From contig NC_040019.1 in NCBI RefSeq assembly GCF_000972845.2, positions 10,865,001-10,929,000 on the forward strand: 64,000 nt of DNA. The letters are read 5' to 3'. Position 1 is the stretch's first letter. The number at the start of each line of letters is the position of its first letter. Below, in pieces: positions 52,431 through 62,625 of this stretch. Both the position numbers and the translations under genes were made by a program. Under the pieces are notes generated by a model, which was given only the letters and a program-made list of their open reading frames with translations, did no database searches and was not told the DNA's origin. This DNA is from Larimichthys crocea (taxonomy: Eukaryota > Chordata > Actinopteri > Sciaenidae).

Positions 52431-54092
52431 CCTCCAGTCTGCTCCATTGTCCTATTAATATATGTTGTCTTTCACCCTCCCTCACCAATACAGAGACACA
52501 CAGGCAGACAGACTCTCTTTTGATTAACCACAACTGCAGCTGCACTGACTGAATGTTACCAAATGAGGAAATGGCATGACAGGTGAGCGAGAGGTCTGCT
52601 GCACTTTTTCACTTTAATGCTGTAAAAAAAAAAAAGATATGACTTTAAATTAAAAGGGTAATAAAGCTTTATAAAAATCTATACTTGAGAGATGATATTT
52701 CTCATGTCTTGTTTTGTTCTTGTTGGCAACATCCAGTTCGCACACAGCCAAACCAAGTTTTTTCACTCTGCTCTGAGTGTGGAAACAGGGGTGGTAACAT
52801 GAGCTCAATAACCATTTCTTTGTCTGCATCCAGCTTCCTATTTACCTTCTTGTTTCCTTTCATCACTGGAATGTTTCCAACTGTACTTGTACAAAGAGGC
52901 CACGCTAGCTCTACCCTAAATTGGGCATCACCTCAAGAGAAGGCTGAAGAGGATCTAAAGCTTTGCGAATGCTTTTCAGGTAAATAAAGACAAGGAGAAG
53001 GGGGGCTTTGAGGAACCACAGCTGCAGCTGCAATGACTTCCTATTGTTTCCACTTACTGAAAGCCACTTTCTCCTTCTACTGACTAACTGGCTGGATAGT
53101 CACCTGACTGGTCATTGTTTAACTCTGAGCTTTTCCTGCACTGACAGACAGGGATACAAGCATAAATGAGAAAAAGAGCAAGCTACAGGGTGAGAAAATG
53201 AAAAACTGGAGCCTTAAAAGTCCCACACACACACAGACTACGCATTTATATCTTTGTCACCCTCTCTGTGACATGAAGAGAAACTGTCGAGCAGAGCTCC
53301 TCCGGTCTGGCACTATTCTGGTTATAGCCTGAAATTTAACACACTTCAAAACCGACTTAATAGGCGATGACATAACCTGATGCCACTTTCCGGCACTGGG
53401 GAATAGGATGACAACCACAGCAGCATGTGGAGTCTGGCACAGGTGGAGGGAGAAAACAATTAAGCAAAACTAAAGCTCGCGAAAGGAGGAAATGAAAAAT
53501 AAAATGCGCTGCACGCACGCACGCACAAATATTCTCTTAAAAACAAACTGAGATGTGGGACAGTGACACACACACCCACACAAGTCCTCAACCTTAATCT
53601 GTTGATGAATTCAGCTGATAAAGACTGGCTGGCTCCAGAGACGCCACTGTCTGTGCTGCAAATTCACAATAGATAGATAGACACACAAACAAACACCCAT
53701 ACAACTCCCACCCCTCCCTCCGACACACACACACACACACACACACGCACGGTGCCCCTGGTGACATGCCAGTCAGTCTATAGCTGGTATCTCAACTTTG
53801 TGCTGCTTTGCCCTGGCTGCCAGCCATGCTAGAACTGCCCAGCCAGTCAGGCGTGCCACTCCACTGCTATCATAAATCACAACATAACATGGAGCCGTTT
53901 TTTATACACACACACACACACACTACACACACACACAAATGCACTGCAGAGAGAGTGTGTAAGACTATATGCATTGTAATGTCAGACATATAGACAACAC
54001 CAGAACATTCATGAATATAGGATGGGCTTTTAAAAACAAATGTGTTCCAGACAATAAAAATAAAAATGTATTTATATGTATATGGAGCTCAC

Positions 54093-54146
54093 CTGGTGGT
54101 TTAAGATAGTCCATGGGATAGCGCGAATATGGAGGAGGAGGGGACT
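54093..54146 (-). CDS. smad7: smad7 coding exon 2 (residues 156-173, PY motif)
   Basis: A 54-nt exon encodes ESPPPPYSRYPMDYLKPP. The PPPPY at residues 158-162 is the PY motif that binds WW domains of the HECT ubiquitin ligases Smurf1 and Smurf2, through which Smad7 directs receptor degradation. The acceptor is GCAG after a long pyrimidine tract, and the donor is CCAG followed by GTGAGC. Joining exon 1 rebuilds Glu156 (G plus AG), and the result SRLCELESPPPPYSRYPMD matches mammalian Smad7. The exon is a multiple of three with phase-1 introns on both sides, so skipping it would keep the frame while removing the whole PY motif. Confidence 0.96.
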
Positions 54147-54985
54147 CTGCATGAAGGAGGGGAAAAAAGCAAAGCATAAGAAAAAAACAAAACAAAACAA
54201 AAAAAAACAAGAGAGAGATCTAAACTTTATGATAAGAGTTGTCATTCTTCTGGGAAAAGGTTTTGTGTCTGTCAGCTCAGCCTAGAGAGGCAGGCAAGTG
54301 AGGCCGGCTATTGCCTTTCATTGGCAGGCAGATAAACAGGGGGCCGCCTGGCGCCAGGAGGGCCACTATCAGCGTCTAGGACAAACTGAGATACGGGCCT
54401 CTTTTGGCCCGGGACGCCAAGCAAGCACACACACACACAGGCCCTGGAAACTTCACCGTGGAAAGACTGTAAAGCCCGGGATGAGTCGCTTTGCACTTTG
54501 GAAATGCCAGTTGTGAAATGTTGAAATGCCAGATGGGATGTTTGTTTGAAAAGAGAGGCTTTCGTGAAGTTGAAAATAACCTGATTTAAGGTGGAATAAA
54601 AGTGCCACGGTGCCAAGAAATGAACATGTTTATAAATCCTGATTTAAAAAAAAAGGATCTACATTTTATGACAACATAAGATAAAGAGATGATGAGGAAA
54701 ACTTGGCACGCTTTCCACATCGGTCAAGTTTGACCTTATGGAAACTTAAGACAACTGTGCCAAGAGAGGTGATGTCATTTGAATTAGGCTAATTACCCCT
54801 TTAAGAGCTTGGTAATTCTTTGACACAATGACACGGTGTCTGAATTTGTACTTGACTTGAAATTAGGCCCGACCACCAGAGAATTAAACACAATTTCAGA
54901 ACTTTTTTTTTTTTCTCTTTTCTGCTTGTTGTTGTGAAAATGAGGTTATTATAATAATAATGATGATAATAATAATCCAGCTCAC
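54147..54985 (-). other. smad7 intron 1 (839 nt, phase 1)
   Basis: The intron is bounded by GTGAGC at the donor and TTCATGCAG at the acceptor, with a long pyrimidine tract at 54147-54200 on the minus strand. It holds short runs of ATA/ATT (54950-54975), a low-repeat GC-balanced block at 54280-54420, and the inverted repeat GGTCAAGTTTGACC at 54722-54735. No gene is seen inside. Confidence 0.93.
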
Positions 54986-55451
54986 CGAGTTCACAAAGTC
55001 TGCTCATGTGGTGCGGGTTGCAGCAAACGAGCTCTGGGTTGATTTTCCCGTAGGATTCACAGCAAGACAGCCTCTTCAGCTCCGAGGAATGCCTGAGGTC
55101 CGGCCACCTGAACACTTTGTAGAGCAGCATGGGGAGAGAGTAAGACTGTTGACCCACTTTGGCGTCCACTTTGCTGGGTAAGAGCAAGCAGGGGCTTCGG
55201 GCACCCCCCTTGGACTCCACCGCTTGCAAAAGCACCTCTAATTGTTTCTCTTTGATCTTTTTCAGTATCGAGTGGGTCAACGCCTTCAATTCAGCCTCCG
55301 ACCCGGCGTTGGACTTGGCCACCTTTGTCGTTTTGCCCATGCAGCAGCCCCCGGAGCCATGCGTCCCTCTATCCGCCTCCCCGTCGCCCTCCACGGGCGC
55401 ACGGCTCCTCCAGAGTCGCCGGACGAGCCCCGATCGTTTGGTCCTAAACAT
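54986..55451 (-). CDS. smad7: smad7 coding exon 1 (residues 1-155, N-terminal MH1-like region)
   Basis: This exon encodes the start of Smad7, the inhibitory Smad that blocks TGF-beta, activin and BMP receptor signalling. The protein begins MFRTKRS, identical to the mammalian start apart from later substitutions. Residues 10-18 are an Arg-rich segment. Residues 36-46 (CCMGKTTKVAK) carry Lys40 and Lys46, which align with human Lys64 and Lys70, the reported p300-acetylation and Smurf1-ubiquitination sites. Residues 53-80 match the LKALTHS helix region, and residues 112-155 match the KVFRWPDLRHSSE to SRLCEL block of the degenerate MH1 domain. The Gly-rich and His/Pro-rich inserts of mammalian SMAD7 are missing, which explains most of the length difference (376 versus 426 residues). 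The ATG at 55451-55449 is chosen by conservation. Its Kozak context is weak (C at -3), and the frame stays open upstream without an in-frame ATG as far as I checked (about 55622). The exon ends CTCG followed by donor GTGAGC, leaving one base (phase 1). Confidence 0.97.
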
Positions 55452-56565
55452 GCGGGACGAAAAGAGGGTTCCCCGGCTAAAAAACGAGCATGGTGTCCGC
55501 AAATCATGAAGATTCCGGGATCCGAGTCCAGGCAATGACAAGCAGCCTGAGAATATACGGTGGAAAAACTGGGAGCTGGAGAAGCAGAGGAAATCTGTAG
55601 CATACGCCAGTCTCTGATGCTGTCTCCTGCAGACTTGATCAACGAAAAGCAGTGGAGGATCACGGGACAGTCAGCTTGTCCCCCGGGGATAAATAACCAT
55701 CACCTCCAGGCGTTTAAGACGGAGCCTATGATAATGAATCTCACAGCTTATAAACCTCTATAACGGCAGTGGAAATCAGCGGCATGTAGCCTCAATGTGC
55801 TCCAATTATTCACTTGGTGATGTGCGAGCCTAGCGCCGTGAACTGACCCCCTTAAAAAAAAAAAAAAAAACACGCTCCGTGTCCGATTTTCAGCATATAA
55901 ACAGTCAAAACATATTTCTATGTACGCGCATGAGCTGTAGTAGAAATGAGACAAACTGGGGGCCTAATTAAGCCGAAAAGCTTTCACAATTATCCCATGG
56001 AAAAACCGAAGCTGTGTCGCTGTGTCTTCAAGAGCATTAATCCACAAAATCCTTGATCCGACTGCACAGAGTAGGGCTCTCCAGCAAGCTTGTGCGGAGG
56101 CTTGTTTTATATTTATATATATATATATCGGTTATCGTCTAAATATGCCACTCGTCTGCAGAGGATGTGGTCTGCTGGCAAGAATGAACCTCGTCCAAAG
56201 AGCCAGGGAGCAAATCCAGGACTGAATCTCTCACCCGAGTTGAGTTGCGTTTGAAAGCAAAGAGAGAGAGAGAGAGAGAGGCAGAGTCAGAGAGAGAGAG
56301 AGAGAGAGAGAGACCCTCGGGTTACGTCCACGCAACCGAGCCTCGTAACCTATTTTAGTAAAGCCGAATACCCTCAGAAAGAAAAAAAGAAAAAATCAAA
56401 TAATCCGAAACTCGTATCTCACACGAAGTTTTTCGTGTCTGTGTTGTGGAAGAAAAAGCGAGTCGGCGAGTGATCTCGAGGGGGGTAAAAGGCTCTCTGT
56501 CTGTAAATGAGGCGGATGGTTTGGGTGCCCTTGCTCCGTCTCCAGTGCGCATTGACGCGCCCGGT
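55452..56565 (-). promoter_or_regulatory. smad7 5' leader and core promoter region
   Basis: The 1.1 kb between the start codon and the SBE/E-box pair should contain the transcription start and 5' UTR, but neither can be placed from sequence. It has a poly-A run at about 55854-55870, a TATATA run at about 56113-56129, two GA arrays (56261-56281 and 56289-56313) and a more GC-rich, CpG-containing part at about 56440-56570. No coding exon is visible in it. Confidence 0.5.
56261..56313. repeat. Paired (GA)n tracts in the smad7 5' region
   Basis: GA runs at 56261-56281 and 56289-56313 lie between the SBE and the start codon. Read on the gene strand they are CT tracts. They may bind GAGA-type factors or open chromatin. 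Confidence 0.93.
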
Positions 56566-56571
56566 CACGTG
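56566..56571. promoter_or_regulatory. E-box (CACGTG) beside the Smad-binding element
   Basis: CACGTG is separated by four bases from the GTCTAGAC palindrome upstream of smad7. Cooperation between TFE3 at an E-box and Smads at the adjacent element is known for mammalian SMAD7. The spacing suggests the composite element is kept in this fish. Confidence 0.6.
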
Positions 56572-56574
56572 TGT

Positions 56575-56582
56575 GTCTAGAC
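56575..56582. promoter_or_regulatory. Palindromic Smad-binding element (GTCTAGAC) of the smad7 promoter
   Basis: The sequence GTCTAGAC is a perfect 8-bp palindrome inside a longer one, GTGTCTAGACAC (56573-56584), 1,124 nt upstream of the smad7 ATG. The same palindrome is the well-known Smad3/Smad4 site of mouse and human SMAD7 promoters and mediates induction by TGF-beta. A CACGTG E-box sits at 56566-56571, four bases away. In mammals an E-box near this element is used by the bHLH-ZIP factor TFE3 together with Smad3. I see no TATA box beside it. Function here is inferred from motif and position. Confidence 0.8.
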
Positions 56583-56644
56583 ACCCTGTCGCTTAAAAGA
56601 AAAATGTGATTGTTGCGCAAACAACAGATCAAGCAGAGCCCACA

Positions 56645-56705
56645 GCGCGCGCGCGCACACACACACACACACACACGGACAGGCACGCGCACACACACAC
56701 ACACT
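56645..56705. repeat. Alternating CG/CA tract upstream of the smad7 SBE
   Basis: (GC)n runs into (CA)n, then after GGACAGG another CACGCGCACACA run. Alternating purine-pyrimidine sequence with a CG core is the classic Z-DNA-prone composition. It lies 60-130 bp upstream of the Smad-binding palindrome. Confidence 0.93.
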
Positions 56706-57456
56706 TACGCACACGCACACAATAAAAAAAGAGGAGAAAAAAAGTAGTAAAATAGAAAAGTAAAGTAGGAAAGTTTCGATTTTCCCAAAAGAAGTTGACA
56801 GAGTGTAACGATGAGAATCTGGAGCAGTCAGGCCAAATGATAGAAAACTCACCAGTGTTAAATAATAATATGTGCTTCACTTAAGCTTCTTTTCAACGTG
56901 CAACCAACTTTAATGACATGAATATTAAAAAAAATATATATTTTTTTAAAAAATGGCAGTTTTAGTGCTATCAATGATTGATCCATTGATGGCATTGATC
57001 AGTGTCCTATTAGCAGTCTTAAAGAAAGCACAGAAGTGTTTATTAATAGGTGATTTATGGATGGCAACAATCCATAAAATCCTATGAACATGAAAGATGA
57101 TCTGTCGTCATGTTAACCAACCAGGATTGATCGGTGTAACAAGTCAGATCAATATGGTCTATTTTATCTAATCTTAACTTATTATATATATTTTTTTAAT
57201 TATAATTTTAGGGTTTTTTTCAGCTGTTATGGTAATTTTGCCCTGATTTTTACCTTTCAGGCAACACACCTAGCGCTATTAATCAGATAACTTGGATTTT
57301 TAGTCGGGTCATGTTTTAGGTTTTTAAGGACTGTGGCTGTATTATTATTATTTTTTTCATCACAAGCAATGGAGCCAGGTGAAAGAATTGGTGCCTGTAA
57401 GACTAAACTTAGGGCATAAAAGAGACGTCCCAAACACAGACGAGAGCGCGCTGCTG

Positions 57457-57470
57457 CCGCCCTCTGGGCG
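57457..57470 (-). promoter_or_regulatory. Possible CTCF-like motif upstream of smad7
   Basis: CCGCCCTCTGGGCG resembles the CTCF core read on the minus strand (about 11 of 16 positions in a wider alignment done by eye). It is about 2 kb upstream of the start codon. The match is weak and untested. Confidence 0.25.
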
Positions 57471-57918
57471 TTTGGCTTTCAGGTGGGACAGGAGTCCTTT
57501 CTGAGTTTGTCTCCATTATCAACACAACGGTTTCCAACAGTTTCCACCCTTCTTTATTTATCCAGTAAAAACCGTCCATCGGCTGAAGATCAATTTCCCT
57601 TTGTGCCTACTTTATTTATTGTCTTTAAAAAAACATAATCCATGTTTAATTATGGCAGGTCTAAGAGATAAACGCACGCACAGGAAAACTGAGGTAGTTC
57701 AGTTTGTTTTACAGTCACACACAGAACTATAATAAAATAGCTAAATGGATGCTTTGACAAATAAATGCGCTCTTCTCACATTAAACTTATTATCAATGAT
57801 GCAACTTGAATTATATGAACCTATAAAAGTCAAACCAAAGTCTAAATAATTTCATTTCACAGACACAACATCCCACAAGAGGACCTCAGACACATTGAAC
57901 TGCATTAACGTGAATGTT

Positions 57919-57921
<3 letters not shown>

Positions 57922-57954
<33 letters not shown>

Positions 57955-58091
57955 GTGTGTCTGCTTCGTAGCCGATGCTCACTAGTCAGACTAGTCCAGG
58001 GGAGGAGGAGTAGGCAGCAGTATGTTAATGTGCTAGTGAGCCAGTGTCGCTCCAGGGCTGGGGGGGGTGGGTGGCTGATAATGCTGATGGG

Positions 58092-58134
<43 letters not shown>
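57922..58134. repeat. Two TG microsatellites upstream of smad7
   Basis: TG arrays at 57922-57951 and 58093-58134, separated by unique GC-balanced sequence. Confidence 0.95.
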
Positions 58135-58135
<1 letters not shown>

Positions 58136-60376
58136 ATGGGGGGTAGTCAATAGCTCATCCTCACATTGTCCCAGGATCCCCCACTGGCGCCGCGCAAGAG
58201 CCCAAAGCAGGAGCCCAAACGGTTCAGAGGGCTGCGCTTTTTAAGGTAGTCTGGAAGCAATCAGTCAGGGGAAAAGGTCTGTCAGAGGGATTGTGGAAGT
58301 GGCTGCAGACTCACAATGTCCCCTCCCCTCTCTCTACATCTCCCTGCCCTTCCGTTTGTGTGTGTGACTATTCTCCAGACTCCAGGAAGTAGCCAATTTT
58401 ATCTAACCGTTTTCCATTTCAGTCTGGCTGTAGGAGCCTGTCTGCATTCTAGCCTGCATGAAGGTGCAGGACAGTGTTTTATTTAGCATTTTGCATTAAC
58501 CCCACGCATTAATAATAACAGAATTTTTAATATTGGTGCATTGGGGATCCTGATCCTGATGTATTATTGGGACCCCATGAAAACTAGTCATCACTTTATA
58601 CAAATGTAAACAAAATGATATAACTGAAACTTTCACCATTGTGCACGTTAATAAAGTCACAATGCATGAACAGAAGTGTTGGTATGCTATTATATTATAA
58701 AGGAAAGATTAAGTGAAATAGAAATGTAAGATTTACATACAGTCCCTTAGAGGTGGACAAGATATCAAGATCATATGAATTTAATCATATTGTTTATATC
58801 AAGTTATGTGCATTGACTTAACAGGACTTTAATTTTCTGGATTTGCCAAAAATGGACTTTTCTATCTGGTTCATTTGTTCATAAACTGGTTTCTCAATTG
58901 ATTTTTTTTCTCCAGAAAATGTACTAAACCTAAATGATGCTGCAGAGCCATGGGTAACTCATAATCTTCTTCTTCAGCACCTTTTGTAAGTCTATGTTTA
59001 TAACTTTAAGATACAGTATATCTGCATTTTTTGTGTGTCTGATTAGATTGTAGTGCATGTCATAGGCTTTGGATCCATTATCCAAACAAATTTGAAATCC
59101 TCTTTAACTAATCACCAAATGATTCTTCTTCTTCTTCTTCTAGGTCATCATGTATTTGCCTCAAGTCTTTGTTCATCCTGACTTTAATAAAGACACAGTC
59201 ATATTGACATGTTATTCTGTTTGTACTATTAAAGGCAGTTGTGCTTCAATTCGCTTTTATGTATTTCCTTATATAGAGATATTTTAATAGATTTCCCTCT
59301 CTTACACAGGAATATTGTTTATATTGCATGTCGCTGGGATTTTTTATTTTTATCTATTCCCCATAAATACATGATTGAATTAAATTTGAATATTTTAAGT
59401 TAAAAAAAAATTAATTTCGTGTTCGTCTTTTATACTGTAAAAGGTTCCCTGCTGCAGCATGGCCCACAGAGCCAATTCAAAAGATGTTAAGCAATAAAAG
59501 AGTAAAGCAACATGATAGAGGAAGAAGCATGATTAATATTCTAAATAGCAGTTCTGGCCTTTACTATAATTTATTGACACAGTGACTGCTTCCAGACAAG
59601 GGGTCATGCATATGCAATTAAAGAGGATTTTTTTTGTTGAACCACAGTGCTCGGAATAGGGTGAATATGGCACACGAGGGGGCTCGTCATCAGTAAGATA
59701 AGAACAATAAAAAATAAGACAACTTTAATTAAAAAAGATTAAGGAGACGTTTGCACACTTGCACATCTGATATCGTGTGAAGAAAGAGCAAAAACACCCA
59801 CATTGGTAAATGTCACTGCATAATTGAAAATTAAAAAAAAAAAATCCTGGGGTGAAAACAGAGAAGCTGGATGTGCTTCTGTTCTCATTTTATTGCACTG
59901 AAAAAAAAATCTACCATTAGTTAATGTCTGTGGCTCCAACATAATGAAACAGAAAGCGAGAGGAGATGGTGTGAATCAAGTTATGACCAAGACTGCACCC
60001 TAAAATTAGAATATTAGTTGTAGATCTCCCTGTCTTACACTCTTTTTAGCTGACCTTTCAGCGAGGTCAAAGGTCATTGCACATTTTCTCTCCTGTCTTT
60101 CAATAAAATAAGTTGCAGAAGATGAAGTTAACATTTGTCTCAAACAGTATGATGAGCTGCCACTGAGAGCTGGAGATGAAGCCAACGAAGGTCTATAAAA
60201 GCTTGTCTTATGAGTCCACAAAGTGAAACATTACTGTGTCAGGTGAATAGAAAAGCTCTAGAAAATACTGGTCAATGATATCACACCTCAGGGTGCAGGG
60301 AGAGACAGATACTGCAGCTACAAATCACAGAAAGTGTCTCAGCAGCAGAGGAGTGGTCTTAAAAGAAAAGCAGTAC

Positions 60377-60560
60377 TAAGGCTAACGATTACTTTCACCA
60401 TCAATTAATCGCTTGGTCTATAAAATGTCAGAAAATAGTAAGCCTAAGGGGATGTCATCAAATGTCTTTCTCCCTCCTCAGACGAACACTCAGAAAAGAT
60501 ATTCACAAAATATAAAAATGACTTATGACTCACATAAAAGACATTTATATTGATATTTTG
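60377..60560 (+). repeat. AT-rich MITE-like repeat (copy 7)
   Basis: AAGGCTAACGATTACTTTCACC, ATCAATTAATCGCTTGGTC and TATAAAATGTCAGAAAATAG form the family's left end. The remainder is diverged. Confidence 0.65.
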
Positions 60561-62079
60561 AGACAGTAAAGTCTTAAACACAAACTTTCTTAAAGAGCAA
60601 TTTGAGTTATTTAAAGGACTGTAAAGTGCTGAAAGCAAATAAATCATAGACTTTCATCATATACACTGTCAGCACCTGTTTTATTTGACTGACAGCAAAA
60701 TACTTTTTTCATGAATCAAAAATATACAGACACAATATTTTCCTATAAGTTATATGATGCAGACAAAGTGATACAAACATGTTGCCACAGGGATTCACAG
60801 GTGTATCACCTGTAAATATACATGCACCTTCACCTGACTGGCTTACTATGACTAGAAACACGAGCTAAATTAGTATAACTCACTACTCAAATACATTAAG
60901 AAATAAAGGCAGTGGTTCCCAACCTGGATGTGACTTTGATAACATTTCAAAATGTTATTTATCTGACCATATTTCATAAAATACTGGATGGTTTGACTTT
61001 AACTTTTCAAGTGGATGGCAACTCTTTTAATAACCACCAACAACAGCTTGGTATGTATTTCGGTTTCCTGACAGATGGAAAGTGGAACAGAAACACGTCG
61101 CGGCCTGCAGACAGGAAGTAATCAATAAAAAGAAACACCTTAATACAATATTAATTACTTTTAATCGACCCAAACCTTTCAAAAGGATCCAACTCAGACT
61201 GATGCATTGTGCTGTTCTTTTACACCCCCATCATACATTTATGTACTTGTTAAAAATTTATACGTAGATAATCATCACAAGCAATTATAAAGTGCATTGA
61301 AGTGGCTGTCTAAGAGAGGCATGCATATACCAAAACCTTAAATCAGTCTTCACTAAGACCTCATGGTGCTATTCTTAGCCTAAATAGTTTTCATGTATTT
61401 TCAAATATTTCTTCACCATGTTTTGCGTGTTATGGTTATTCATGTACAGAATATTCCTTTAGTCTGGTTTTGTTCAGGGATTCGGTTTGTGACATTTTAG
61501 CAGCGGCAGGCCTCGGTGACCCATTTCTCATAAATAGGCCATTAGTATGAAACAATTTTTGAAGATTGCATACGTGTAATTGGTCTACATACAAGAGTGC
61601 CAAGGCCAAATGGTGATAGCAATGTCAGTCGGTCTCTTCATCCATCCAACACTTGGAATGTAGCGGTGAGATTGCTTTTAAATGTGGTCTGGATATTCAT
61701 GGATCCCGTGAGAATGATATCAGTGTTTTTGGTGACCTCTTAAATGTTCCCCTGGCTTCACAATCAAACCAAAATATCTACTTGTACACATCAAAAATGT
61801 ACCAGGCAGATTGCCAAGAAATGTAACGAGCACATTCATGCCCCCTCCCAGAGGATGAATCCTTTCCATGTTTGATATTCTTCTATAAGCTTTCCTCTTA
61901 CATCAACTTACATCATCTCTGTTCAAACTTTACAAATAAAAACATGTTTTGCTTGTGGGGCTTTTTAATTTTCACAAGGTTACATGTTTCAGGGTTTATG
62001 TTAATATCAATGTTAATATACTCACATGTAGCACGTAGAATCTTAGTTTAACTGAGACTGATAAGAAAGTCAGAAACTT

Positions 62080-62185
62080 AACCCAATGATGGTTCTAGTT
62101 GAAAAATCAGGCGAAAGTCATTACAATTCATCTTTATGAGGACATGAATGCATGCATTCATTTCATGGCAGTTCATGATGTAGTC
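62080..62185 (+). repeat. Relic of dispersed teleost repeat family B (copy 3)
   Basis: GTCATTACAATTCATCTTTATG and TTTCATGGCAGTTCATGATG correspond to the 3' part of family B, with a short ATGCATGC-like expansion between them. Confidence 0.45.
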
Positions 62186-62419
62186 ATGTAAGATGGCGAA
62201 GGCTGTTAAAGTTTCACGAGTGGGCGAAGTAAGCAATAAGGACTACTTCACTCAAAATGCATAATTATGTAATATCTCATCTGTCTGTGGGTCAGTATTG
62301 ATTGCAAAATTTGCACCTCTTCAGTGGCTAATGTTAATTTCATAATCACCTTTATTTCCTGAAGTCAAGCAGGAGAAGTTAAGTGACAAACATACTAAAT
62401 ATACACACTGCGTCAACCT

Positions 62420-62625
62420 AATGACAGTGTTAAAGGATGCACAAAATTTGCCTCCAATCCATTGCGTAGATGTTGAGATACTTCACCAGATAAGTAAAAA
62501 GTTTGACGTAATGGTCTATCCTCTGGAGACCATAAATGTCTGTGTAGGATATCATAGCAATTCATCCAATAGTTGAGAGAGATATCGCAGTCTCAACCAA
62601 TCTGGTGGGTCAAGCTAAAAAAAAT
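62420..62625 (+). repeat. Relic of dispersed teleost repeat family B (copy 4)
   Basis: CCTCTGGAGACCATAAATGTC, ATCATAGCAATTCATCCAA and TAGTTGAGAGAGATATCG followed by AATCTGGTGGGTC match the 3' half of family B. It lies about 250 bp from copy 3 in the same orientation. Confidence 0.6.

Larger units (their letters stand above)
50662..54092 (-). other. smad7 intron 2 (3,431 nt, phase 1)
   Basis: This intron contains CA/TG arrays at 50724-50754, 52396-52428, 53725-53745 and 53908-53938, and CT runs at 51257-51280. The rest is unique-looking noncoding sequence. Reading frames seen here are low-complexity and lack splice context. Confidence 0.92.
56706..60376. other. Upstream flank of smad7
   Basis: Mostly AT-rich unique sequence with TG arrays at 57922-58134, a CTT run at about 59124-59142, and a GC-balanced block at about 58140-58330. 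No exon or RNA gene is recognised. Confidence 0.5.

Noticed and set aside
55452..55541. 30-residue N-terminal extension of Smad7 in the same frame
   Set aside because: The extension begins at a TTG, not an ATG, and mammalian Smad7 starts at MFRTKRS. The upstream frame is merely open.
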